Shown: one piece after another, positions 1 to 11,665 of the stretch | Position numbering within the stretch: the first letter of the stretch is position 1 | Layout of the letters: every line of letters starts with the position of its first letter | Translations under genes and position numbers: made by a program | Source: Calliopsis andreniformis | Taxonomy: Eukaryota; Arthropoda; Insecta; Hymenoptera; Andrenidae | DNA length: 64,000 bases | Reading direction: 5' to 3' | Assembly (NCBI RefSeq): GCF_051401765.1 | Contig: NW_027480464.1 | Coordinates: 1,364,001-1,428,000, forward strand | The notes under the pieces: generated by a model | Databases searched by the model: none | Seen by the model: the letters and a program-made list of their open reading frames with translations, nothing else | What the model was told of the DNA's origin: nothing

Positions 1-1950
1 TCAATCCTCAATCCTCAATCCTCAGTAATCAATCCTCAGTCTTCAATACTCAATCGTCAATCCTCAGTCCTCAATCCTCAATCCATAATCCTCGTTCCTC
101 AAACCTCAACCTTCAAACCTCAGTCCTCATACTCAATTCTCAATTCTCAATCCCCAATCCTCAATCCTCAATTCTCATTCTTCAATCCTCAATCCTCAAT
201 CCTCAATTCCCAATCCTCAATCCTCAATACCCAATCCTCAATCTTCAATCTTCAACCCTCAATCCTCAATTCTCAATCTTCAAACCTCCGTCCTCAATCC
301 TCAACCCTCAATCCTCAATTCTCAATCCTCAGTCATCAAACCTCAATACTGAATCCTCAATCCTGAATCCTCAATCCTGAATCCTAAATTCTCAATCCTC
401 AAACCTCAAACCTCAATCCTCAACCGTCAGTCCTCGTCCTCAATCCTCAACCCTCAACCCTCAACCCTCAATCTTCAATCCTCAATACTCAATATTCAAT
501 CCTCAATTCTCAATCCTCAATCCTCAATCTTCAATCCTCAATCCTCAATCCTCAATCCTCAATCCTCAATCCTCAGTCCTCAAAGCTCAAACCTGAATAC
601 TCAATCCTGAATCCCCAACCTGCAGAACTCAGTTCTCAACGATCAGTTGTCAATTCTCAATCCTCAATAGAATATATTCAATTCACAGTTTTCAATACTC
701 AATACTCAATCTGCAATCTTCAAATCTCTATCCACAAACATCAATTCTCATCATTCAACCCTCAACACTCAGTCCCCAATCCTCAATCTTCAACACTCAA
801 TCCTCAATCCGCAATCCTCAATCCTCAATCTTCAATCCTCAATACTCAATCTTCAATCCTCCATCCTCAATCCACAATCCTCAATCCTCAATCCTCCTTC
901 GTCAGGCATCAATCCTCAATACTCAATCTTCAATCCTCAATCCTCAATCCTCAATTCTCAGTCCTCAGCCCACAAACCTCAATCCTCAACCCTCGGACCT
1001 CATTCTCAATCCTCAATCCTCAATCCTCAAGCCTCAATCCTCAATCCTCAATCCTCAAGCCTCAATCTTCAATCCTCTTTACTCAATCCTCAATCCTCAA
1101 TCCTCAACCTCAATACTCAATCTTCAATCCTCAATACTCAATCCTCAATTCTCAGTTCTCAGCCCTCAAACCTCAATCCTCAACCCTCGGACCTCATCCT
1201 CAATCCTCAATTATCAACCCTCAACCCTCAATCTTCAATCCTCAACACTCAATCTTCAATCCTCAATCCTCAGTCCTCAGTCCTCAAACCTCAATCCACA
1301 ACCCTCAGCACTCATCCTCAATCCTCAATCCTAAATTCTCAATTCTCAAAACTCAAACCTCAATCCTCGACCGTCAGTCCTCGTCCTCAATCCTCAACCC
1401 TCAATCCTCAATCCTCAATCTTCAATCATCAATACTCAATATTCTTTCCTCAATCCTCAACCCTCAATCCTCAATCTTCAATCCTCAATCCTCAGTCCTC
1501 AATCCTCAATCCTCAATCCTCAGTCCTCAAAACTCGAACCTGAATCCTCAATCCTGAATCCTCAACCTTCAGAGCTCAGTTCTCAACAATCAGTTGTCAA
1601 TTCTCAATCCTCAATAGAATATAATCAATTCACAGTTTTCAATACTCAATACTCAATCTGCAGTCTTCAAATCTCTATCCACAAACATCAATTCTCATCA
1701 CTCAACCCTCAACACTCAGTCCCCAATACTCAATATTCAATCCTCAATCCTCAATCCTCAATCCACAATCCTCAACATTCAATCCTCAATACTCAATCTT
1801 CAATCCTCAGTCCTCAATCCTCAATCCTCGATTCTCAATCCTCGATCGCCAATCATCAATCCTCAATACTCAATCTTCAATCCTCAACACCCAAACCTCA
1901 ATCTCCAATCCACAATCCTCAATCCTCAATTCTCAATCCTCAATCCTCAA
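1..1950. repeat. Left block, copy 1 (recurs at 6712-8640)
   Basis: This block recurs with an offset of 6711 bp, falling to 6683 bp after about position 1050. The 28-bp difference is exactly four heptads and lies in a run of TCAAGCC-containing units near 1027-1060. The block carries two subtype B cassettes (anchors at 665 and 1612). Copies differ by roughly one base per hundred in the first 660 bp by eye, clearly more than the right-hand duplications, so this looks like an older duplication. The left edge is cut by the window start. The right edge is approximate. Confidence 0.85.
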
Positions 1951-2750
1951 TCCTCAATCCTCAATCCTTAATCCTCAGCCTTCAGTCCTCAATCCCCAGT
2001 ACTCGATCTTCAATCCTCAATACTCTATCCTCAATCCTCAATCCTCAGTCATCAATCCTCAATCCTCAATCCTCAAACCTCAATCCTCAACCGTCAGTCC
2101 TCGTCCTCAATACTCAACACTCAATCCTCAATCCTCAATCTTCAATCCTCAATGCTCAATATTCAATCCTCAATCCTCAATCCTCAATCCTCAGTCTTCA
2201 ATCCTCAATCCTCAATCCTCAATCCTCAATCCTCATTCTTCAATCCTCAACACCCAATCCTCAATCTTCAATCCTCAATCCTCAATCCTCAATTTTCAAT
2301 CCTCAATCCTCAATCCTCAGACCTCAAGCATGAATATTCAACCCTCAGTCCTCGTCCTCAATTCACAAACCTCAATCCCCAATCCTGAATCTTCATTCCT
2401 CAATACTCAATCTTCAATCCTCAATCCTCAATCCTCAATCCTCAATCCTCAATCCTCAGTCCTCAATCGTCAGTCTTCAATCCTCAATACTTAATTTTTA
2501 ATCCTCAATACCCTATCCTCAATCCTCAATCCTGATTCTTCAGTCCTCAATACCCAATCCTCAATCTTCAATCCTCAATCCTCAATCCTCAATTCTCAAT
2601 ACTCAATCCCCAGTCCTCAGTCCTCAAACCTCAATCCACAACCCTCAGCCCTCATCCTCAATCCTCAATCGACAATCCTCAATACTCAATCTTCAATCCT
2701 CAACCCTCAGTCCTCAATACTCAACTATCAGTCCTCAATTCTCAATACTG
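1950..2750. repeat. Heptamer array without cassettes
   Basis: Only simple TCAATCC-type units with TCAGTCC, TCATTCT and TCAACAC variants, including the recurring phrase ending in the 6-bp unit TCGTCC. I see no CAATAGAAT cassette, no CCTGA/TCAGG hairpin and no gene here. Confidence 0.8.
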
Positions 2751-3217
2751 AATCCTCAATCCTCAATCCTCAGACCTCAAACATCAATATTCAACCCTCA
2801 GTCCTCGTCCTCAATCCACAAACCTCAATCCTCAATCCTCAATCTTCAATCATCAATATTCAATCTTCAATCCTCAATCATCAATCCTCAATCCTCAATC
2901 CTCAATCCTCACTCTTCAATCCTCAATACTCAATCTTCAATCCTGAATCCTCAATACTCAATCCTCAATCCTCAATCTTCAATCCTCAATACCCAATCCT
3001 CAATCTTCAATCCTCAATCCTCAATCCTCAGTTCGCAATCCTCAATCCTCAATCCTCAGACCTCAGGCATCAATACTCAACCCTCAGTCCTCGTCCTCAA
3101 TCCACAACACTCAATCCTCAATCCTCAATCTTCATTCATCAATATTCAACCTTCTATCCTCAATCCTCAATCCTCAATCCTCAATCCTCAATCCTCAATC
3201 CTCGGTCCTCAAACCTC

Positions 3218-3411
3218 AATCCTGAATCCTCAATACTGAATCCTCAATCTTCAGCCCTCAGTCCTCAACAATCAGTTGTCAAACCTCAATCCTCAATAGA
3301 ATGTCGTCAATTCACAGTTTTCAATACTCAATACTCAATCTGCTATCTTCAAATCTCTATCCACAAACATCAATTCTCATCACTCAACCCTCGACACTCA
3401 GTCCCCAATCC
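3218..3411. repeat. Cassette subtype A (20 copies), representative
   Basis: Diverged run of about 26 heptads with CAATCAGTTGTCAAACC upstream of the anchor CAATAGAATGTCGTC, then CAATTCACAGTTTTC and CCACAAACATC. Anchors: 3294, 4796, 14917, 16057, 18600, 20069, 22907 (CAACAGAAT), 26421, 31499, 32877 (CAATAGAGT), 36208, 37396 (CAACAGAAT), 40910, 48224, 50749, 52204, 55535, 56723, 59572 and 60760. No function is known to me. All copies have the same orientation. Confidence 0.9.
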
Positions 3412-4115
3412 TCAATATTCAATCCTCAATCCTCAATCCCCAATCCACGATCCTCAACCTTCAATCCACAATACTCAATCTTCAATCCTCAATCCTCAAT
3501 CCTCAATCCTCGATACTCAATCCTCGATCGCCAATCATCAATCCTCAATACTCAATCTTCAATCCTTAATCCTCAATCCTCAATCCTCAGTCCTCATTCT
3601 TCAATCCTCAATCTTCAATCATCAATACTCAATCTTCAATCCTCAATCCTCAATCTTCAATCCTCAATCCTCAATTCTCACTCCTCAATACTCAATCCTC
3701 AATCGTCAATCCTCTATCCCAAATCCGCAATGTTCAATCCTCGATCCACAATCCTCAATCCTCAACCCTCAATCTTCAATCCTCAATACTCAGTCTTCAA
3801 TCCTCAATCCTCAATCCTCAAAACTCAATGCTCAATACTCAATCCTCAACACCCAATTCTCAATCTTCAATCCTCAATCCTCAATCCTCAATCTTCAATC
3901 CTCAATCCTCAATCCTCAGACCTCAAACATCAATACTCAACCCTCAGTCCTCGTCCTCAATCCAGAACCCTCAATCCCCGACCCTCAATATTCAATCATT
4001 AATATTCAATTTTCAATCCTCAATCCTCAATCCTCAATACTCAATCCTCAATCCTCAATCCTCAATCCTCAACACTCAAACATCAATCCTCGATTCTCAA
4101 TACTCAATAGAATAT

Positions 4116-4129
4116 CCTGAATTCTCAGG
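4116..4129. repeat. Inverted repeat CCTGA-ATTC-TCAGG
   Basis: Five-bp arms around a 4-nt spacer, with an internal EcoRI-type GAATTC. The same element lies at 5618-5631 and 9340-9353. The flanking base makes a T-G wobble possible at 4115/4130. Confidence 0.85.
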
Positions 4130-4251
4130 GTTCAATACTCAAACCTCAACACTCAACCCTCAATCCTCAATCCACAATCCTCAATCCTCAATCTTCAATC
4201 CTCAACACCCAATCCTCAATCTTCAATCCTCAATCCTCAATCCTCAATCCT

Positions 4252-5753
4252 CAATCCTCAATCCTCAATCCTCAGACCTCAAACATCAATATTCAACCCT
4301 CAGTCCTCGTCCTCAATCCACAAACCTCAATCCTCAATCCTCAATCTTCAATCATCAATATTCAATCTTCAATCCTCAATCATCAATCCTCAATCCTCAA
4401 TCCTCAATCCTCACTCTTCAATCCTCAATACTCAATCTTCAATCCTGAATCCTCAATACTCAATCCTCAATCCTCAATCTTCAATCCTCAATACCCAATC
4501 CTCAATCTTCAATCCTCAATCCTCAATCCTCAGTTCGCAATCCTCAATCCTCAATCCTCAGACCTCAGGCATCAATACTCAACCCTCAGTCCTCGTCCTC
4601 AATCCACAACACTCAATCCTCAATCCTCAATCTTCATTCATCAATATTCAACCTTCTATCCTCAATCCTCAATCCTCAATCCTCAATCCTCAATCCTCAA
4701 TCCTCGGTCCTCAAACCTCAATCCTGAATCCTCAATACTGAATCCTCAATCTTCAGCCCTCAGTCCTCAACAATCAGTTGTCAAACCTCAATCCTCAATA
4801 GAATGTCGTCAATTCACAGTTTTCAATACTCAATACTCAATCTGCTATCTTCAAATCTCTATCCACAAACATCAATTCTCATCACTCAACCCTCGACACT
4901 CAGTCCCCAATCCTCAATATTCAATCCTCAATCCTCAATCCCGAATCCACGATCCTCAACCTTCAATCCACAATACTCAATCTTCAATCCTCAATCCTCA
5001 ATCCTCAATCCTCGATACTCAATCCTCGATCGCCAATCATCAATCCTCAATACTCAATCTTCAATCCTTAATCCTCAATCCTCAATCCTCAGTCCTCATT
5101 CTTCAATCCTCAATCTTCAATCATCAATACTCAATCTTCAATCCTCAATCCTCAATCTTCAATCCTCAATCCTCAATTCTCACTCCTCAATACTCAATCC
5201 TCAATCGTCAATCCTCTATCCCAAATCCTCAATCTTCAATCCTCGATCCACAATCCTCAATCCTCAACCCTCAATCTTCAATCCTCAATACTCAATCTTC
5301 AACCCTCAATCCTCAATCCTCAAAACTCAATGCTCAATACTCAATCCTCAACACCCAACTCTCAATCTTCAATCCTCAATCCTCAATCCTCAATCTTCAA
5401 TCCTCAATCCTCAATCCTCAGACTTCAAACATCAATACTCAACCCTCAGTCCTCGTCCTCAATCCAGAACCCTCAATCCCCGACACTCAATATTCAATCA
5501 TTAATATTCAATCTTCAATCCTCAATCCTCAATCCTCAATACTCAATCCTCAATCCTCAATCCTCAATCCTCAACACTCAAACATCAATCCTCGATTCTC
5601 AATACTCAATAGAATATCCTGAATTCTCAGGGTTCAATACTCAAACCTCAACACTCAACCCTCAATCCTCAATCCACAATCCTCAATCCTCAATCTTCAA
5701 TCCTCAACACCCAATCCTCAATCTTCAATCCTCAATCCTCAATCCTCAATTCT
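4252..5753. repeat. 1502-bp tandem duplication, unit 2
   Basis: Second copy of the preceding unit with only scattered single-base differences, for example CCCAAATCC followed by GCAATG in unit 1 but TCAATC in unit 2 near 5225. It contains the subtype A cassette at 4796 and the hairpin at 5618-5631. Similarity to unit 1 fades at about 5750, where the next units read TCAATTC and TCAAACC instead. Confidence 0.9.
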
Positions 5754-6340
5754 CAATCCTCAAACCTCAATCCTCAGACCTCAAACATCAATACTCAACC
5801 CTGACTCCTCGTCCTCAATCCACAACACTCAATCCTCGATCCTCAATCTTCAATCATCAATATTCAATCTTCAATCCTCAATCCTCAATCCACTATACTC
5901 AAATCTCAATCCTCAATACTCAACCTTCAAACCTCCGTCCTCAATCCTCAACCCTCAATCCTCAATCCTCAATCGTCAGGCTTCTATCCTCAATACTCAA
6001 TTTCAATCCACAATCCTCAATCCTCATTCCTCAATACTCACTGTTCAATCCTCAATAAACAATCCTCAATCTTCAATCCTCAATCCTCAATTCTCAATAC
6101 TCAATCCTCAATCCTCAGTCCTCAGTCCTCAAATCTCAATCCTCAACCCTCAGCCCTCATCCTCAATCCTCAATCCTCAATCTTCAACCCTCAATCCTCA
6201 ATCCTCAATCCTCAATCCTCAATCGGCTGTCTTCAATCATCAATACTCAATCTTCAATTCTCAATCCCCAATCCTCAATCCTCAATCCTCATTCTTCAAT
6301 CCTCAATCCTCAATCCTCAATTCTCAATCCTCAATCCTCA
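5753..6340. repeat. Heptamer array without cassettes
   Basis: Simple units only. It includes TCAATAC-TCAATTT followed by a 6-bp unit near 5990-6010, and the phrase TCAGCCC-TCATCC near 6150. No cassette, hairpin or gene is visible. Confidence 0.75.
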
Positions 6341-6527
6341 ATACCCAATCCTCAATCTTCAATCTTCAACCCTCAATCCTCAATTCTCAATCCTCAATCC
6401 TCAGTCCTCAGACATCAAACCTCAATCCTCACCCTCAGCCCTCATCCTCAATCCTCAATCCTCAATACTCAATCCTCAATATTCAATCCACAATACTCAG
6501 TCTTCAATCCTCAATCCTCAATCCTCA
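6341..6527. repeat. 187-bp local tandem, unit 1
   Basis: The phrase starting ATACCCAATC at 6341 recurs at 6528. The 187-bp spacing equals 27 units minus 2 bp, explained by two 6-bp units, TCACCC and TCATCC, inside each copy. Confidence 0.9.
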
Positions 6528-6714
6528 ATACCCAATCCTCAATCTTCAATCTTCAACCCTCAATCCTCAATTCTCAATCCTCAATCCTCAGTCCTCAGAC
6601 ATCAAACCTCAATCCTCACCCTCAGCCCTCATCCTCAATCCTCAATCCTCAATACTCAATCCTCAATATTCAATCCACAATACTCAGACTTCAATCCTCA
6701 ATCCTCAATCCTCA
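6528..6714. repeat. 187-bp local tandem, unit 2
   Basis: Near-exact copy of the preceding 187 bp; for example, the ending CAATACTCAGTC in unit 1 reads CAATACTCAGAC here. It abuts the second copy of the left block. Confidence 0.85.
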
Positions 6715-8640
6715 ATCCTCAATCCTCAATCCTCAGTAATCAATCCTCAGTCTTCAATACTCAATCGTCAATCCTCAGTCCTCAATCCTCAATCCGCAAT
6801 CCTCGTTCCTCAAACCTCAATCTTCAAACCTCAGTCCTCATACTCAATTCTCAATTCTCAATCCCCAATCCTCAATCCTCAATTCTCATTCTTCAATCCT
6901 CAATCCTCAATCCTCAATTCCCAATCCTCAATCCTCAATACCCAATCCTCAATCTTCAATCTTCAACCCTCAATCCTCAATTCTCAATCTTCAAACCTCC
7001 GTCCTCAATCCTCAACACTCAATCCTCAATCCTCAATCCTCAGTCATCAAACCTCAATCCTGAATCCTCAATCCTGAATCCTCAATCCTGAATCCTAAAT
7101 TCTCAATCCTCAAACCTCAAACCTCAATCCTCAACCGTCAGTCCTCGTCCTCAATCCTCAACCCTCAACCCTCAACCCTCAATCTTCAATCCTCAATACT
7201 CAATATTTAATCCTCAATACTCAATCCTCAATCCTCAATCTTCAATCCTCAATCCTCAATCCTCAATCCTCAATCCTCAATCCTCAGTCCTCAAAGCTCA
7301 AACCTGAATACTCAATCCTGAATCCCCAACCTGCAGAACTCAGTTCTCAACGATCAGTTGTCAATTCTCAATCCTCAATAGAATATATTCAATTCACAGT
7401 TTTCAATACTCAATACTCAATCTGCAATCTTCAAATCTCTATCCACAAACATCAATTCTCATCATTCAACCCTCAACACTCAGTCCCCAATCCTCAATCT
7501 TCAACACTCAATCCTCAATCCGCAATCCTCAATCCTCAATCTTCAATCCTCAATACTCAATCTTCAATCCTCCATCCTCAATCCACAATCCTCAATCCTC
7601 AATCCTCCTTCGTCAGGCATCAATCCTCAATACTCAATCTTCAATCCTCAATCCTCAATCCTCAATTCTCAGTCCTCAGCCCACAAACCTCAATCCTCAA
7701 CCCTCGGACCTCATTCTCAATCCTCAATCCTCAATCCTCAAGCCTCAATCTTCAATCCTCTTTACTCAATCCTGAATCCTCAATCCTCAACCTCAATACT
7801 CAATCTTCAATCCTCAATCCTCAATCCTCAATTCTCAGTTCTCAGCCCTCAAACCTCAATCCTCAACCCTCGGACCTCATCCTCAATCCTCAATTATCAA
7901 CCCTCAACCCTCAATCTTCAATCCTCAACACTCAATCTTCAATTCTCAATCCTCAGTCCTCAGTCCTCAAACCTCAATCCACAACCCTCAGCACTCATCC
8001 TCAATCCTCAATCCTAAGTTCTCAATTCTCAAAACTCAAACCTCAATCCTCGACCGTCAGTCCTCGTCCTCAATCCTCAACCCTCAATCCTCAATCCTCA
8101 ATCTTCAATCATCAATACTCAATATTCAATCCTCAATCCTCAACCCTCAATCCTCAATCTTCAATCCTCAATCCTCAGTCCTCAATCCTCAATCCTCAAT
8201 CCTCAGTCCTCAAAACTCGAACCTGAATCCTCAATCCTGAATCCTCAACCTTCAGAACTCAGTTCTCAACAATCAGTTGTCAATTCTCAATCCTCAATAG
8301 AATATAATCAATTCACAGTTTTCAATACTCAATACTCAATCTGCAGTCTTCAAATCTCTATCCACAAACATCAATTCTCATCACTCAACCCTCAACACTC
8401 AGTCCCCAATACTCAATATTCAATCCTCAATCCTCAATCCTCAATCCTCAATCCTCAATCCTCGATTCTCAATCCTCGATCGCCAATCATCAATCCTCAA
8501 TACTCAATCTTCAATCCTCAACACCCAAACCTCAATCTCCAATCCACAATCCTCAATCCTCAATTCTCAATCCTCAATCCTCAATCCTCAATCCTCAATC
8601 CTCATTCTTCAATCCTCAATACCCAATCCTCAATCTTCAA
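6712..8640. repeat. Left block, copy 2
   Basis: Copy of positions 1-1950 carrying subtype B cassettes at 7376 and 8295. It is shorter than copy 1 by one exact four-heptad (28-bp) contraction near 7738. Several dispersed substitutions separate the copies. Confidence 0.85.
8222..8410. repeat. Cassette subtype B (12 copies), representative
   Basis: Upstream phrase CAGTTGTCAATTC and anchor CAATAGAATATAATC (CAATAGAATATATTC at 665 and 7376), then CAATTCACAGTTTTC. Anchors: 665, 1612, 7376, 8295, 13819, 25344, 30848, 39833, 47566, 50098, 57693 and 61730. From 13819 on, each B is followed by a subtype D cassette 308, 315, 322 or 343 bp later, all whole numbers of heptads. Confidence 0.9.
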
Positions 8641-10031
8641 TGCTCAATCCTCAATTCTCAATCCTCAATCCTCAATTCTCAATCCTTAATCCTCAGTCCT
8701 CAGTCCTCAAACATCAATCCTCAACCCTCAGCCCTCATTCGCAATCCTCAATCCTCAATCCTCAATCCTCAGTCCTCAAACCTCAATTCTGAATCCTCAA
8801 TACTCAATCTTCAGTCCTCAATCCTCAGTCCTCAATACTCAACTATCAGTCCTCAATTCTCAATGCTCAATCCTCAATCCTCAATCTCCAATCCTCAATA
8901 CTCAATCTTAAATCTTCAATCCTCAATCCTCAATCCTCAACCCTCAGTCCTCATTCTTCAATCCTCAACACCCAATCCTCAATCTTCAATCCTCAATCCT
9001 CAATCCTCAGACCTCAATCCTCAATCTTCAATCCTCAATACTCAATCCTCAACCCTCAGTCCTCAATCCTCACTCCTCAATCCTCATTCTTCAATCCTCA
9101 ACACCCAATCCTCAATCTTCAATCCTCAATCCTCAATCCTCAATTTTCAATCCTCAATCCTCAATCCTCAGACCTCAAACATCAATACTCAACCCTCAGT
9201 CCTCGTCCTCAATCCAGAACCCTCAATCGTCGATCCTCAATATTCAATCATTAATATTCAATCTTCAATCCTCAATCCTCAATCCTCAATCCTCAATACT
9301 CAACCATCAATCCTCAATTCTCAATACTCAATAGAATATCCTGAATTCTCAGGTTTCAGTACTCAAACCTCAACACTCAACCCTCAATCCTCAATCCACA
9401 ATCCTCAATAGTCAATCTTCAATCCTCAATACTCAATCTTCAATCCTCCATCCTCAATCCTCGATCCTCAATCCTCAATCCCCAATCGTCGGGCTTCAAT
9501 CCTCAATACCCAATCCTCAGTCTCCAATCCTCAATCATCAATCCTCAATCTTCAATCCTCAATCCTCAGTCCTCAAACCTCAATTATGAATCCTCAATCC
9601 TGAATCCTCAATCTTCAGCCCTCAGTACTCAACAATCAGTTGCCATTCCTCAATCCTCAATAGAATATCCTCAATTCACAGCTTTCAATACACAATACTC
9701 AATCTGCAATCTTCCAACCTGTATCCACAAACATCAATTTTCACCACTCAACCCTCAGCACTCATTCCTCAATATTCAATCCTCAATCCTCAACTCTCAA
9801 TATTCGATCCTCAATACTGAATCTTCAATCCTCAATCATCAATCCTCAATCCTCAGTCCTCAACCCTCATTCTTCAATCCTCAATACCCAATCCTCAACC
9901 TTCAATCCTCAATCCTCAATCCTCAATTCTCAAACCTCAATCCTCAATCCTCAATCCTCAGACCTCAAACATCAATATTCAACCCTCAGTCCTCGCCCTC
10001 AATCCACAAACCTCAATCCTCAATCCTCAAT
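8640..10031. repeat. Heptamer array with one hairpin and one subtype D cassette
   Basis: Mostly simple units. It contains the CCTGA-ATTC-TCAGG hairpin at 9340-9353 and a subtype D cassette anchored at 9658. That cassette has CAGTTGCCATTCC upstream but CCTGTATCC downstream, a mix not seen in the other subtype D copies, so it may be ancestral or recombinant. Confidence 0.75.
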
Positions 10032-11665
10032 CTTCAATCCTCAATACTCAATCTGCAATCCTCAATCCTCAAACCTCAATCCTCAACCCTCATTCTTCAA
10101 TCCTCAAACCTCAATCTTCAATCCTCAATCCTCAATTCTCACTCCTCAACACTCAATCCTCAATCCGCAATCCTCAATTCTCAATCCTCAATCCACAGTC
10201 CTCAGTCCTCAAACATCAATCCTCAACCCTCAGCCCTCATTCTCAATCCTCAATCCTCAATCCTCAATCCTCAGTCCTCAAACCTCAATTCTGAATCCTC
10301 AATACTCAATCTTCAGTCCTCAGTCCTCAGTCCTCAATACTCAACTATTAGTCCTCAATTCTCAACACTCAATCCTCAATCCTCAATCTCCAATCCTCAA
10401 TACTCAATCTTAAATCTTCAATCCTCAATCCTCAATCCTCAATCCTCAATCCTCATTCTTCAATCCTCAACACCCAATCCTCAATCTTCAATCCTCAATC
10501 CTCAACCCTCAGACCTCAATCCTCAATCTTCAATCCTCAATACTCAATCCTCAACCCTCAATCCTCAATCCTCACTCCTCAATCCTCATTCTTCAATCCT
10601 CAACACCCAATCCTCAATCTTCAATCCTCAATCCTCAATCCTCAATTCTCAATCCTCAATCCTCAGTCCTCAGACCTCAAACCTCAATCCCCAACCCTCA
10701 GCCCACATCCTCATTCCTCAATCGTCAATCGTCAATCCTCAATCCTCAATCCTCAACCCTCAATCCTCAATGTTGAATCCTCAATACCCAATCCTCAGTC
10801 TTCAATCCTCAATCCTCAATTCTCAATCCTCAATCCTCAATCTTCAATCCTCAATCCTCTGTCCTCAAACTTCAATTCTGAATCCTCAACCCTGAATCCT
10901 CAATCTTCAGCCCTCAGTCCTCAACAATCAGACGTCAACCCTCAATCCTCAATAGAATATCATCAATTCACAGTTTTCAATACTCAATACTCAATCTGCA
11001 ATCTTCAAATTTCTATCCACAAACATCAATTCTCATCACTCAACCCTCAACACTCAGTCCCCAATCCTCAACCTTCAATCGTCAATCCTCAATACTCAAC
11101 CCTCAACCCTCAACCTTCAATACTCAATACTCAATCTTCAATCCCCAATCCTCAATCCTCAATACTCAATCCACAATCCTCAATCTTCAATCCTCAATAC
11201 TCAATCTTCAATCCTCAATCCTCTATCCTCAATCCTCAATGCTCAATCCTCAATCCTCAATCCTCAACCCTCAATCTTCAATCCTCAGTACTCAATCTGC
11301 AATCCTCAACCATCAGTCCTCAATCCGCAATCCTCATTGTTCAATCCTCAATACCCAATCCTCAATCTTCAATCCTCAATCCTCAATCCTCAATCCTCAA
11401 TCCTCAATCTTCAATCCTCAACACCCAATCCTCAATCTTCAATCCTCAATCCTCAATCCTCAGAACTCAATCCTCAATACTCAACCCTCAGTCCGCGTCC
11501 TCAATCCACAAACCTCAATCCTCAATCCTCAATCTTCAATCATCAATATTCAACCTACAATCCTCAATCCTCAATCCTCAATCCTCAATCCTCAATCCTC
11601 AATCTTCAATCCTCAATACTCAATCTTCAATCCTCAACCATCAATCCTCAACCCTCAGCCCTCAT
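10032..11665. repeat. 1.63-kb block, copy 1 (recurs at 16628-18261)
   Basis: This block recurs at an offset of 6596 bp, checked at AACCCTCATT (10085 and 16681), at the subtype C cassette (10950 and 17546) and in the 11.24-11.64 kb stretch. The copies differ by scattered substitutions, such as AAACCTCAATC against AAACCACAATC near 10110. Edges are approximate. Confidence 0.88.
10877..11065. repeat. Cassette subtype C (5 copies), representative
   Basis: Upstream phrase CAATCAGACGTCAA with the 6-bp palindrome GACGTC, anchor CAATAGAATATCATC (CAATAGGATATCATC at 34838 and 54165), and AAATTTCTATCC where A and B have AAATCTCTATCC. Anchors: 10950, 17546, 21536, 34838 and 54165. Confidence 0.88.

Larger units (their letters stand above)
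2750..4251. repeat. 1502-bp tandem duplication, unit 1
   Basis: This unit is followed directly by a near-identical copy at a constant offset of 1502 bp, checked at the subtype A cassette (3294 and 4796), the hairpin (4116 and 5618) and the phrase beginning CAGACCTC (2771 and 4273). 1502 equals 215 units minus 3 bp, matching the three 6-bp TCGTCC units seen at 2805-2810, 3091-3096 and 3951-3956. Boundaries are uncertain by a few tens of bases because simple units flank both ends. Confidence 0.9.

Noticed and set aside
3951..3956. TCGTCC hexamers as sequencing indel errors
   Set aside because: They recur at the same place in the same phrase in many copies, so they are inherited variants.
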